From Propionibacteriaceae bacterium (GTDB taxonomy: Bacteria > Actinomycetota > Actinomycetes > Propionibacteriales > Propionibacteriaceae), in contig JAUNUF010000014.1 in assembly GCA_030538315.1 (NCBI GenBank), forward strand, positions 853 through 38,157: a DNA stretch of 37,305 nucleotides. Reading direction: 5' to 3'. A program made the position numbers and the translations under genes. Positions 23,797 to 31,322 of the stretch are shown here, piece after piece (within the stretch, counting starts at the first letter, position 1; each line of letters begins with the position of its first letter). The notes below the pieces were generated by a model, which saw nothing but the letters and a program-made list of their open reading frames with translations, had not been told where the DNA came from and did no database searches.

Positions 23797-24138
23797 ATGG
23801 TACCTAGCGACGACATCATCTTGGCGAACCTTCGCCGAGGCACGCTCGAGTACTGCATCCTCGCCCTGCTTGCCCGCGAATCCCTCTACGGGCTGGACAT
23901 CGCCCGCCGCCTCACCCCCGACGGCTTGCTGATGGGCAGCGAGGGCACGCTCTATCCGCTGTTGACGAGGCTGCGCAAGGCTGGGTGGGTGGAGACCCGC
24001 TGGCAGGAATCCAACGCCGGGCCACCCCGTCGCTACTACGCAATCACCGGCAGCGGCCGCGCCGCGCTCGCCGAGTTCACCGCCACTTGGCAACGATTCA
24101 GCGCCGCCGTCGATGCCACTCTGGAAGGAAACCAATGA
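23797..24138 (+). CDS. PadR-family transcriptional regulator
   Basis: A 113-aa winged-helix repressor: RRGTLEYCILALLARESLYG, LLMGSEGTLYPLLTRLRKAG, then GPPRRYYAITGSGRAALAEF. The start is ATG at 23797. A -10-like TATCAT at 23784-23789 would place transcription start at or beside the ATG, so the transcript may be leaderless. It is coupled to the downstream HAAS-domain gene (ATGATG at its stop), a common PadR partnership in which PadR controls the operon and the membrane protein takes part in signalling. Confidence 0.92.
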   Translation: MVPSDDIILANLRRGTLEYCILALLARESLYGLDIARRLTPDGLLMGSEGTLYPLLTRLRKAGWVETRWQESNAGPPRRYYAITGSGRAALAEFTATWQRFSAAVDATLEGNQ

Positions 24139-24821
24139 TGAACCTCCCCCGAGACGCTGAGCTGTACCTCGACGAACTCACCACCTTGCTGGCACCTGCC
24201 GAGCCGGTGGACCGGATCGAGATCCTCACCGGGGTGCGCGAGCACATCGAAGCCCGGCTTGAGGCTCTGCCCGGAGAAGCGACAGACGAGGACGTCCGGG
24301 CGGTGCTGACCGATCTTGGCAGCCCGTCGACGGTGGCGCGCAACTCCCTCGAAGGCTCCGTCGCGTCCGCTCCTAGCGCTGCGCAGCCAGCCCGTCCCGC
24401 ACCGGTACCATTCCTCGCTCGTCCCTGGGTGGTTCCCACCGTGATCGTCCTGCTCATCGCCGCCTCGGCGCTGGGGATTCTTTTCTCAGGAGGGATCATG
24501 TCGGCACCCGTGCCCGACGGCGGTACTGAGGAGTTTGGCCCGATCCTAGGCCTGGGTCTATGGGAACTCGTCGTGCTGCAACTCTCCACTTGGCCGCTCT
24601 GGCTGGCGGGCCTGATCCTCCTGTGGGCCAGCTCGCACTGGGGAGTGGGCCCAAAGTTGGCAGCCTCCCTGCTCCCTCTCGTCGTGCCGCTCGCGACCTG
24701 GTTTGCCTACCCCGCGGGGATCGCCGAGGTGGGCTTCGCTGTCCGGGCCCTCCTGTTCATCGGGATCCTCGCGCTGCTCATCTGGAAGCGTCGCCGACCC
24801 TCAGAAGCCGCCTCCGGCTAG
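24135..24821 (+). CDS. HAAS-domain (DUF1700-like) membrane protein, PadR partner
   Basis: A 228-aa protein. Residues 1-70 form a HAAS signalling domain (YLDELTTLLAPAEPVDRI, REHIEARLEALPGEATDED, LTDLGSPSTVA). Four membrane segments follow (VPTVIVLLIAASALGILF, LWELVVLQLSTWPLWLAG, LLPLVVPLATWFAY, VRALLFIGILALLIW). HAAS domains typically sit next to PadR regulators. The start ATG at 24135 overlaps the PadR stop, behind GGAAGGAA; a second ATG follows at once. Confidence 0.85.
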   Translation: MMNLPRDAELYLDELTTLLAPAEPVDRIEILTGVREHIEARLEALPGEATDEDVRAVLTDLGSPSTVARNSLEGSVASAPSAAQPARPAPVPFLARPWVVPTVIVLLIAASALGILFSGGIMSAPVPDGGTEEFGPILGLGLWELVVLQLSTWPLWLAGLILLWASSHWGVGPKLAASLLPLVVPLATWFAYPAGIAEVGFAVRALLFIGILALLIWKRRRPSEAASG

Positions 24822-24871
24822 TGTCACCACCCAGACCGCATGTGGTCCCAGCCCGAAGGTTGTGCTGAAGT

Positions 24872-24940
24872 TTGAGGGTGGGAATATCGACAGATAGGCG
24901 CCATATGAGTCCATCTGTCGATATTCATACGTTGAAGGAT
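24872..24940. repeat. 17-nt-loop hairpin element, copy (b)
   Basis: Perfect 14-bp arms, GAATATCGACAGAT (24882-24895) and ATCTGTCGATATTC (24913-24926), enclose a 17-nt loop starting AGGCGCCATA. TTTGAGGGTGG precedes and TTGAAGGAT follows. Both flanks recur at copy (c). It lies between the HAAS gene and the GNAT-NUDIX gene and could end transcription of the PadR operon. Confidence 0.8.
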
Positions 24941-24960
24941 GGCGAGGAGCGGGTGGTTGG

Positions 24961-25866
24961 ATGGGGCATGTGATCGTTCGCCCCTGCACACCTGCCGACC
25001 TCGCACTCCTGCGCGCAGCTTGGCCCACCGTCGACGACGTCCACCAGCACCACTTCGAGCAGCAGGCGGCCGGTGCCGCGGCGTTTCTCGTGGCGTGGGA
25101 GGGCGACGTGCCGCTGGGTGTGGGCATGGTGCAGTGGCTTGGCCCGGTCGGACCTGCGGCCTCGGCGGCATTCCCGGGCGTCCCAGAGCTCAACCACCTT
25201 CAGGTGCGTGAAGAAGCTCGTGGTCGGGGCGTCGGAACTGCGTTGATCGAGGCGGCCGAGGCGTTGGTTCGGGATCGAGGCATCGATCGAATCGCGGTTG
25301 GCGTGGACGACGACAACCCAGACGCTGCCAGGCTGTACCACCGGTTGGGCTACGAACCCACTGGCGTGTATGACGAGGTCCGCTACGAGTGGGTGGACGA
25401 CGACGGCGTGCGCCGTCCGGCAACCGAGCGCAACGAATTGCTCGTGAAAATGCTGCACGTGTTCGTGGTATCGGTGACCTTCCTCAACGCGGAAGGAGAC
25501 CTGTTGATGGTGCGCAAGCGTGGCACCCACCGGTTCATGTTGCCCGGCGGCAAGGTTGAGCCGGGCGAGACGCACCTGGCCGCGATCCTCCGCGAGGTGG
25601 AAGAGGAGGTTGGCCTCACACTCGATCCCACCGCAGTCGGGCTGCTCGGGCACTGGACAGCGGGAGCGGCCAACGAGCCAGGGCTCGTGATCTCCTCCGA
25701 TGTGTTCATCGCTCCCCTGCCGGGCGACCCCCATGCCTCCGGCGAGATCGAAGAACTGCGCTGGCTGCCCATCTCGAGCGAGGTTGACTACGGCCAAGAC
25801 CCCACGTTGTCGCCCATGTTGACGGAGCATGTGATCCCCGCGTTGGTCGCTTTGAGGCCCAGCTGA
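24961..25866 (+). CDS. GNAT acetyltransferase - NUDIX hydrolase fusion
   Basis: A 301-aa two-domain protein. Residues 1-150 are a GNAT domain (VREEARGRGVGTALIEAAEA, DDDNPDAARLYHRLGYEP). Residues 165-300 are a NUDIX domain with the box GGKVEPGETHLAAILREVEE followed by EVGL, matching GX5EX7REUXEEXGU. It probably acetylates one small molecule and hydrolyses a nucleotide-linked one, perhaps in one detoxification step; the substrates are unknown. The start is ATG at 24961, with GAGGAG about 12 bases upstream; GTG at 24970 is an alternative. Hairpin copies (b) and (c) bracket the gene. Confidence 0.88.
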   Translation: MGHVIVRPCTPADLALLRAAWPTVDDVHQHHFEQQAAGAAAFLVAWEGDVPLGVGMVQWLGPVGPAASAAFPGVPELNHLQVREEARGRGVGTALIEAAEALVRDRGIDRIAVGVDDDNPDAARLYHRLGYEPTGVYDEVRYEWVDDDGVRRPATERNELLVKMLHVFVVSVTFLNAEGDLLMVRKRGTHRFMLPGGKVEPGETHLAAILREVEEEVGLTLDPTAVGLLGHWTAGAANEPGLVISSDVFIAPLPGDPHASGEIEELRWLPISSEVDYGQDPTLSPMLTEHVIPALVALRPS

Positions 25867-25872
25867 TTTCTT

Positions 25873-25940
25873 GAGGTGGTGAATACGTGCAGATAGGCGC
25901 CATACGGCGACATCTGCACGTTTTCACCCCTTGAAGGATT
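25873..25940. repeat. 17-nt-loop hairpin element, copy (c)
   Basis: Arms GGTGAATACGTGCAGAT (25878-25894) and ATCTGCACGTTTTCACC (25912-25928) pair in 16 of 17 positions around a 17-nt loop AGGCGCCATACGGCGAC. CTTGAGG precedes and TTGAAGGAT follows. Arm sequence differs from copy (b) on both sides in a compensating way. It lies between two gene 3' ends. Confidence 0.8.
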
Positions 25941-25949
25941 TCAATCCGG

Positions 25950-26491
25950 TCAGAGCACGTACTCGAACAGGTGGAACCTGTTCAGCACCATCCCGGGGTA
26001 CTGGATGATGTGCACGCCGAGATCCCTGAACCCGTACGACGCGTACAGCCCGAGCGCTGGCGGGTTCTCCTCGTAGACATCGAGCCGCACGGCCAAGCAA
26101 CCACGCTCCCGGGCAATCCCAACAGACTCATCCAGCAGGAAGCGAGCGATTCCCCTGCGCAAGAACGACGGCGACACCCCCAGCACGTGCACCACCAGCA
26201 CCTGATCACCCGACGCCTCGACGGCCCAGGCGGCGTCACGGTAGCCGTCGGGGGACGAGTGGTCCGCGCCACCGCGCCGGCCAGTTCGCCGTCCAGATCA
26301 ACCGCGAGGAACAGGTCACCCTGCGCTATCCAGGCCTCAACGAGTTCGGCGGCTGGATGGCCGTGGCTGTGCCAATGCGGGAAGTCAAAGGTTGCCGCAA
26401 GGTGCTCACGGATGCTCCGGTACAGCGACAGCACCGCGTCGAGATCGCGGGCCTCAGCCCGCCGGAACACCAAACCCTGAGCGCCACTCAT
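25950..26491 (-). pseudogene. GNAT acetyltransferase interrupted by a frameshift
   Basis: The first frame from ATG 26491 encodes the N-terminal half (FRRAEARDLDAVLSLYRSI, FLAVDLDGELAGAVARTT). At the C-run 26250-26254 (minus strand CCCCC) it passes out of frame. The C-terminal half continues in another frame as PDGYRDAAWAVEASGDQ, VLVVHVLGVSPSFLRRGIA (the acetyl-CoA loop) and LGLYASYGFRD, stopping at 25950. A single-base indel restores one ~180-aa GNAT protein. Sequencing error, a real pseudogene or slippage are all possible. Confidence 0.8.
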
Positions 26492-26555
26492 GCCGGGATC
26501 GTATCGGCAGCAGGTCTGGGCGCCGCCACCGTTCCAGAGCCGGCCGCGCTGGCGA

Positions 26556-27041
26556 TCAGGCGGCCTCGCGGGCCCAGATGTTGTTGCAGGCCACGCACAC
26601 GTCGTCCGGGATGACGCCCGCCCTCATCAACTGCGCGAAGAGCCAGCACCCGGCGCAGAAGGCGAAAGCAGCCTCGAGGAAAGCGAACAAGACCAGCACG
26701 CTGACCAGGACCGCAGCCGCACCCGTCAGACCGAAGCCCAGCCCAAGCACTGAGGCGACGGCGGTGACAACCAGCCCGATCCCCTGCGCAAAGCGCTTCG
26801 GAGGGCCAGGCACCAGGATGGGATCGCCCAGCCTGGGCGCGATGACCCTCGTGGCCACCTGGCCCAGCACGGAGAACCGCGGGCCGGCCAGCACCCGGGC
26901 CAGGAAACCCAGTGCCATGACCGGGATCAGCCACTGCCATCCGGTGAACAGGACGGTGAGCCCCATCAGGAGCACACCGGCGGCCACGACGCGGGCGGCC
27001 TTCTCGTTGACGGGATTGGGGAAGCTGAAGAGCTGGGTCAC
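26556..27041 (-). CDS. DUF4395 membrane protein
   Basis: A 161-aa protein with about four membrane segments. The N-terminus FPNPVNEKAARVVAAGV and later GFLARVLAGPRFS and VPGPPKRFAQGIGL are typical of DUF4395. A CxxC-like CAGC in AFCAGCWLF and CVACNN near the C-terminus could bind metal or thiols; relatives often neighbour thioredoxin-like or sulfurtransferase genes, none of which is seen here. The start is GTG at 27041. No partner gene can be assigned. Confidence 0.85.
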   Translation of the reverse strand: MTQLFSFPNPVNEKAARVVAAGVLLMGLTVLFTGWQWLIPVMALGFLARVLAGPRFSVLGQVATRVIAPRLGDPILVPGPPKRFAQGIGLVVTAVASVLGLGFGLTGAAAVLVSVLVLFAFLEAAFAFCAGCWLFAQLMRAGVIPDDVCVACNNIWAREAA

Positions 27042-27096
27042 GCAGCGAGCGTAAGCGGGCTCCGGTTGCCGCTGCTACCCAATCTGCTGACGGCGT

Positions 27097-27176
27097 AACC
27101 CGGTAGATGTCCTCTCGACGGCCCCACCCCCCTCGATTTCCGAAGGGACACCCCGTCGAGTGGACATTTACCGGGT
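27097..27176. repeat. ~80-bp palindromic repeat, copy 4 (diverged)
   Basis: The ends AACCCGGTAGATGTCC and GGACATTTACCGGGT are conserved; the inner stem has several mismatches (GGCCCCACCCCCC against GAAGGGACACCCC). On the minus strand the right end supplies ACC CGG TAA, the last codons and stop of the endonuclease/exonuclease/phosphatase gene. The left end lies 56 bp before the DUF4395 start. Confidence 0.85.
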
Positions 27177-28145
27177 CCTCTTGAGGATGGCGAAGACTGG
27201 ACGGTGGTCGGAGGCCGAGTCCACGCTCAGAGCGCGCTCATACGCAAAGTGCCATTCGGAGGTTGCCAGCACGTGGTCGATCGTGGTGCCCAGCCTGGCT
27301 GGAAGCACCGCCGGCCAAGTACCGCTGACCGTCTCTTCACCAGATGTCAGGCAGGCGCCCACCCCACGGTGGTGAAAGTTGGCCCGGCCTGCGTTGAAGT
27401 CGCCAGCAGCAATGGTGTTGGGCCCACTACACGCAGCCGTTATCAGGCCCAGACCCCGTTGCCATCGCTCAGGGGCGCTCAGCGTCATCCGTGGATTGTG
27501 CACGGCGACGATTCGCGGTGACGCCGGCTCTGAGACAGGCACCGCCACAAAGATCGACGTCGCATCCCCCTCCGCTCGCTCGTACTGCCCCAGCCGGTCT
27601 GCCACGAACAAGGTGACCGTGGAACCCTGGCCACCAATCACTTGGTAGCCCGGCGGCGCGGCGAGCTCTGGATCGTCGGGGGACAGCTCGGGAAAGACGA
27701 CGACATCCGCGTCAGTTGCCGCAATCAACTCGTTGCGCTGAGTGGCCGAAACCCTCCCCTTCAGGACATTCCACGCGAGGACCCTCACTTCCTCAGAGGA
27801 GGATCGAGAAGGCATTTCCCGCGGAGAAACCGGCCCAGGTCGAACGGCGACGAACCCAATCGTCACCGCCACCACGACTCCCACCGCCACTGCGCTCGCC
27901 AGCACCGCCGCGCGACTCGCTGGAAGCGACCACGCCCACCACAGGATCACCAACGTCACCATCAGGAGCGCGACGGCGGCCGCAACTGGGTAAGCCAACA
28001 TCGCTCCGAAAACCGCGGCTCGGGCACCGAGCCCGCCGAAGTATCCCGCCGCGAAGATCGCGGCGCCCGCAGCAGCGACCGTCAGCAACACCCAGACACT
28101 GCCGCTACCCGGACGCCACTCGCCGCGCAGACGCTCGTCACTCAT
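27168..28145 (-). CDS. Membrane-anchored endonuclease/exonuclease/phosphatase-family protein
   Basis: A 325-aa protein. The N-terminal ~110 residues hold three hydrophobic segments (VWVLLTVAAAGAAIFAAGYF, YPVAAAVALLMVTLVILWW, AVLASAVAVGVVVAVTIGF). An extracytoplasmic DNase-I-like domain follows: VLAWNVLKG, VVFPELSPDD, IAAGDFNAGR and SASDHRPVFA, which carry the metal and catalytic residues. The substrate could be a phospholipid, nucleotide or DNA. The start is ATG at 28145. Its stop lies inside palindromic repeat copy 4. Confidence 0.87.
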   Translation of the reverse strand: MSDERLRGEWRPGSGSVWVLLTVAAAGAAIFAAGYFGGLGARAAVFGAMLAYPVAAAVALLMVTLVILWWAWSLPASRAAVLASAVAVGVVVAVTIGFVAVRPGPVSPREMPSRSSSEEVRVLAWNVLKGRVSATQRNELIAATDADVVVFPELSPDDPELAAPPGYQVIGGQGSTVTLFVADRLGQYERAEGDATSIFVAVPVSEPASPRIVAVHNPRMTLSAPERWQRGLGLITAACSGPNTIAAGDFNAGRANFHHRGVGACLTSGEETVSGTWPAVLPARLGTTIDHVLATSEWHFAYERALSVDSASDHRPVFAILKRTR

Positions 28146-28235
28146 GGGCAAGGCACCAGCACGCTTCGTCGGTCACACCGCCATCCTCCCGCACTGCAAG
28201 CTCTCCACGCCATCACACTCAGGTAGCGTGACCTC

Positions 28236-29192
28236 GTGGCCCGCACCTTCGCCGTCGTCCCCTCGTCCTACGTGTTCCTACGCCGGGGTGACGAGGTGCT
28301 GCTGCAACTGCGCCAGAACACCGGCTACATGGATGGCCGCTGGGTGGCCGGCGCTGCCGGGCACGTGGAGCAGGGCGAGACCGCACGGCAGGCTGCGGTC
28401 CGCGAGGCGGCCGAGGAGTTGGGCATCACCATCCGCCCCGAAGATCTCACCCTCATCAGCGTGATGCAGCGCACCGACCGCACGGACAACCCCCGCGAGC
28501 AACGCGCCGACTGGTTCTGGACGGCCACCGAGTGGAAGGGCACGCCCGCGATCCTCGAGGAAGCCAAGGCCGTCGAGGCGCGCTGGTGGCCGCTCCACGA
28601 GCTCCCGGACAAGATGCCCGACTACGAGCGGCAGATCCTCGAGGCCCTAGCCGCAGGCACTTTGGAGCCAGACACCTCGTTCGGCTTCGACGGTCCCACC
28701 GTCCGGCTGCGACCCATGCAGCCCGGCGACGAAGAGGTGTTCTCCACCTGGAACAGCGACCCCGAGTTCTGCGAGATCGCCGGCTGGACCCACGGCCCGC
28801 ACACGGAGAACATCGCGTTCTGGACCAAGCTCGTCAGCAGCCCGCCGCCGGATCTGCTGCGGCTGATCGCAGAGGTCGACGGCGACCCCATCGGCTTCGC
28901 GGATCTCCACGGCGTCGAGCCGCACCGTCGGGAGTTGGGCTTCCTGATCGGCAGCACGGCGAGCTTCGGCAAGGGTCTGGGCACCGCCATCGCTCGGGCC
29001 GGTCTTGAATACGGCTTCGAGCGCCTGGGCCTCGTCGACATCTGGGCGGAAGCGGCCGACGCCAACGCCGCGTCCGTCGCCGTGCTGCAAAAGGTGGGGA
29101 TGCGGGAGACGGGCCGGGGCGATGAGGTGGCCTACCTGGGCGAGCCCAGCTTCTACCGGCAGTTCGTCGTCACGCGCGAGGAGTTTGCATGA
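28236..29192 (+). CDS. NUDIX hydrolase - GNAT acetyltransferase fusion
   Basis: A 318-aa two-domain protein in the opposite order to 24961-25866. Residues 1-140 are NUDIX (GHVEQGETARQAAVREAAEE, with LGI following). Residues 150-318 are a RimJ/RimL-like GNAT (VRLRPMQPGDEEVFSTWN, GFLIGSTASFGKGLGTAIAR, AANAASVAVLQKVGM region). The start is GTG at 28236 without a strong ribosome site. Its stop overlaps the start of a broken LysE gene (ATGA). Substrates unknown; the pairing of the same two activities twice within 4 kb is notable. Confidence 0.9.
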   Translation: MARTFAVVPSSYVFLRRGDEVLLQLRQNTGYMDGRWVAGAAGHVEQGETARQAAVREAAEELGITIRPEDLTLISVMQRTDRTDNPREQRADWFWTATEWKGTPAILEEAKAVEARWWPLHELPDKMPDYERQILEALAAGTLEPDTSFGFDGPTVRLRPMQPGDEEVFSTWNSDPEFCEIAGWTHGPHTENIAFWTKLVSSPPPDLLRLIAEVDGDPIGFADLHGVEPHRRELGFLIGSTASFGKGLGTAIARAGLEYGFERLGLVDIWAEAADANAASVAVLQKVGMRETGRGDEVAYLGEPSFYRQFVVTREEFA

Positions 29193-29421
29193 TCACCGCC
29201 GCCGCATTTCTGGGGATCCTGATCGCCATCATCCCCATCACCGTCACGCCGGGCGCGAGCTTCACGCTGGTCAGCAGCCGCGGTCTGATTGGCGACCACC
29301 GAGGCGCCTGAAGCAGCTCTCCGCCCGCTTCGACCCACAGAGCTGGAGCCGAAGCATCGACGCCGTGGGCGGCGTGGTCCTCGTGGCCCTGGGGATCCGC
29401 ACCGCTGTCCAGCCACGCTGA
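29189..29421 (+). pseudogene. LysE-family exporter with a large internal deletion
   Basis: The first ~39 codons encode a normal LysE N-terminus (FLGILIAIIPITVTPGASFT, LVSSRGLIGDHRGA). Near 29305-29312 the sequence jumps, in another frame, to a normal LysE C-terminus (RLKQLSARFDPQSW, IDAVGGVVLVALGIR) and stop. Relatives have about 200 residues, so roughly 120 central residues are gone and the frame is broken. Amino-acid export function is lost. The ATG overlaps the stop of the NUDIX-GNAT gene. Confidence 0.8.
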
Positions 29422-29430
29422 CCGAACTCA

Positions 29431-29634
29431 TCAAGCCCGGCAGACGGTGCCTACACGCGCCTCCCATCCACAGCCGGCATCCAGCACGCGAGGCGCAGTT
29501 GGAAGCAGGCTGATGAAGTGCTCGATCATCGCGCGGTCGACTGGCAGTTCCGCTTCGGTTCCCTGAAAGTAGTCTGCGTGGGCGTCCGTGATTGTGTTGT
29601 AGGCAGTTACAGCGCGCTCTTCAGCGTCACTCAT
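29431..29634 (-). pseudogene. SAM-dependent methyltransferase, N-terminal fragment
   Basis: A 67-aa frame: VTAYNTITDAHADYFQG, AMIEHFISLLPTAPRVLDAGC, then G. The string APRVLDAGCG is motif I of class I methyltransferases and should open a ~150-residue domain. Instead the frame diverges (WEARVGTVCRA) and stops after 11 residues. The ATG at 29634 overlaps the stop of the kinase-like gene by 8 bp, so the start of an original operon is preserved. The deletion junction is near 29460. Confidence 0.75.
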
Positions 29635-30208
29635 GCTGGGCGGCCTCCACCTCGAGCCACTTCAGGATGCGGGCGGCCGACTCGGCTGGGGGCACGCCGT
29701 CGGTTTCCAGAACCAGATGCGGGTGCCTGGTGAGGAGATCCTCCGCAAGATGCAGGCCGTTCTCCGACGTCATCTGCCACTGCGTTTCAAGCTCCCGCAC
29801 GTTGTCATCCGACCATTCGACGTCGCGCTTCGACGGCTTGTGCAACAGCCGTTCCTCCGAGCGGTTGCGCTCCAGCCGAGTGTCGAGGCCCGCGCGAAGC
29901 TCGACGAAGGTCACATCGCCGTCGAAGATCTCAACGTAACGCTCGATGATCTCCGAGTCCTCAGCGCAGTCCAGGGCCCAGACCAACGAGAACACCAGGT
30001 CGACGCCGTGCCGCGCCGCCTCTTCGAGCACGCGCGTGCGGAACTCGCCGTTCAGCGTGTTGAAGGGCGCGGTGCCGTAGCCGAACGTCTCCAGCAGCGG
30101 CTCGATGGTCATGTGGTTGTGGAACAGCCGGAAGCGGCCCTCCGCCGCCATCGCCCGGCCCACCGTCATCTTCCCCACCGCGGGAGGGCCGAACAGGAGC
30201 ACCAACAT
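29627..30208 (-). CDS. P-loop kinase-like ATPase
   Basis: A 193-aa protein with a Walker A GPPAVGKMTVG at residues 7-17. An acidic Walker B-like strand (VDLVFSLVWALD) and an Arg-rich lid (LDTRLERNRSEERLLHKPSK) follow, as in small-molecule kinases of the AAA-17/shikimate-kinase-like kind. The substrate is unknown. The start ATG at 30208 is close to the hydrophobic strand MLVLLFG, as expected; there is no ribosome site upstream, and it may be leaderless. It is followed in overlap by the truncated methyltransferase. Confidence 0.8.
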   Translation of the reverse strand: MLVLLFGPPAVGKMTVGRAMAAEGRFRLFHNHMTIEPLLETFGYGTAPFNTLNGEFRTRVLEEAARHGVDLVFSLVWALDCAEDSEIIERYVEIFDGDVTFVELRAGLDTRLERNRSEERLLHKPSKRDVEWSDDNVRELETQWQMTSENGLHLAEDLLTRHPHLVLETDGVPPAESAARILKWLEVEAAQHE

Positions 30209-30228
30209 GGGTTCGATTCTGTCATAGG

Positions 30229-30467
30229 GGCTGCCGGGCGGCCGGTTCCTGGAACTCGGCACGGGCGTCGGCTACGGCGCCGCTTGGCTGCTCGACGGCA
30301 TGGACGCCGCCTCCACGCTTGTCTCGGTGGAGTTGGATGATGCACTGCAGAGCATCGCCCGCCGCGCGTTGGGGGGCGACGATCGCGTCGAGATGGAGCA
30401 CGTTCCCGGCTGGCACACCGAATTCCTCCCCTGGGGCAGCGGCCTGCTGCTCAGTGTGCGGAGCTGA
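30229..30467 (+). pseudogene. Methyltransferase fragment (O-methyltransferase-like), start missing
   Basis: An open frame after a TAG at 30226 gives LPGGRFLELGTGVGYGAAWL, then VSVELDDALQSIARRALGG and a stop at 30467. FLELGTGVG is motif I and VSVELDD the acidic loop of a Rossmann methyltransferase. There is no start codon before motif I, and the C-terminal two thirds are absent or replaced (HTEFLPWGSGLLLSVRS). It is a remnant on the opposite strand to the other methyltransferase fragment 0.6 kb away, and not its missing part in orientation. Confidence 0.65.
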
Positions 30468-30524
30468 GGGAGTCGTTGTCGGGCATCCCCAGTCGGTGAC
30501 ACCCTCGTGTACTACCTTGGGGGC

Positions 30525-31211
30525 ATGGAACCAAGTGAGCTTCTTGCACTGCGCACCGGCACCGTTGAGGGCTGGAAATACACCCACTCCGTCGTTCCCC
30601 TGGGCAGCCTCGCGGTGCCCAGCGGCAGGCTCGAAGCCAGCGACCCCTTCGTCAACCTCGGCGAAGCCTTCGTCCTACCCATCCCACCCGGCACCTACCC
30701 CGCCTTCGTCACGCTCGCAGACGTCAGCGAGGAACAGGACGGCAGCCACATCCGCGAGACCTACCTCAGCCTCGTCATCGCCGACGGCGAGGTGGCGCGC
30801 GTCGAGTTCGCCAACCCGGAATTGGCTGACCCAGACGAAGCGCCGGGCAGCGAGGAGGACTTCTATGGCGTCCCTGTCGACGCGGGCACCGTGGGGTTCG
30901 CCGATGCCGAGGCCGTCCAGCGCTGCATGCCCGAGGGCAACTGGTACGAGGACCTCTTCGACAACGACACCGACGGTTCCTGGTTCAACCTCATGGACTC
31001 CCCGGATCACCTCCGGGCAGGTTCTGCCAACATCCCCTTCCCGTTGGCCACCGGCGGCGAGAGCGTGGTGCTCACCCACTCCGGCTGGGGCGACGGCGTG
31101 TACCCGGTGCTCACCGCCTTCGACGCAGACGGCAAGCTGCTGAGCGTCCACATCGACCTGTTCGTCAACGAAGAAGACGGCGACGAGCCTGAGGAGGCCG
31201 AGCCTTCCTGA
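30525..31211 (+). CDS. DUF4241 protein
   Basis: A 228-aa soluble protein. Recognisable DUF4241 elements are VPSGRLEASDPFVNLGEAF near residue 31, PIPPGTYPAFVTLADV, the VDAGTVGFADAEA strand, and GWGDGVYPVLTAFDADGKL near the C-terminus. Function unknown; many relatives lie near immunity genes. The ATG at 30525 is chosen over a GTG at 30507. The frame ends at TGA 31209-31211, but the same frame continues 28 codons with a protein-like tail (see next feature). Confidence 0.85.
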   Translation: MEPSELLALRTGTVEGWKYTHSVVPLGSLAVPSGRLEASDPFVNLGEAFVLPIPPGTYPAFVTLADVSEEQDGSHIRETYLSLVIADGEVARVEFANPELADPDEAPGSEEDFYGVPVDAGTVGFADAEAVQRCMPEGNWYEDLFDNDTDGSWFNLMDSPDHLRAGSANIPFPLATGGESVVLTHSGWGDGVYPVLTAFDADGKLLSVHIDLFVNEEDGDEPEEAEPS

Positions 31212-31298
31212 CCGGCTAATGCCGCCCCTCCCATCGAGCCCGAGCCGAAGGAACCTGCGCCAGAGAAGAAGGGGTTCTTCGGGCGGCTGTTCGGCTGA
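31212..31298 (+). other. In-frame coding-like tail after the DUF4241 stop
   Basis: Directly after TGA, in the same frame, come 28 codons: a Pro/Glu-rich linker (PPIEPEPKEPAPEKK), then GFFGRLFG and TGA. A KKGFFGRLFG end is a typical real C-terminus in such actinobacterial proteins. So either the first TGA is a recent nonsense mutation or it is sometimes read through (the context TGAC is leaky). The alternative is a sequencing error. Confidence 0.6.
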
Positions 31299-31322
31299 CC
31301 GGCACAACCACCCGGCCTTCAG

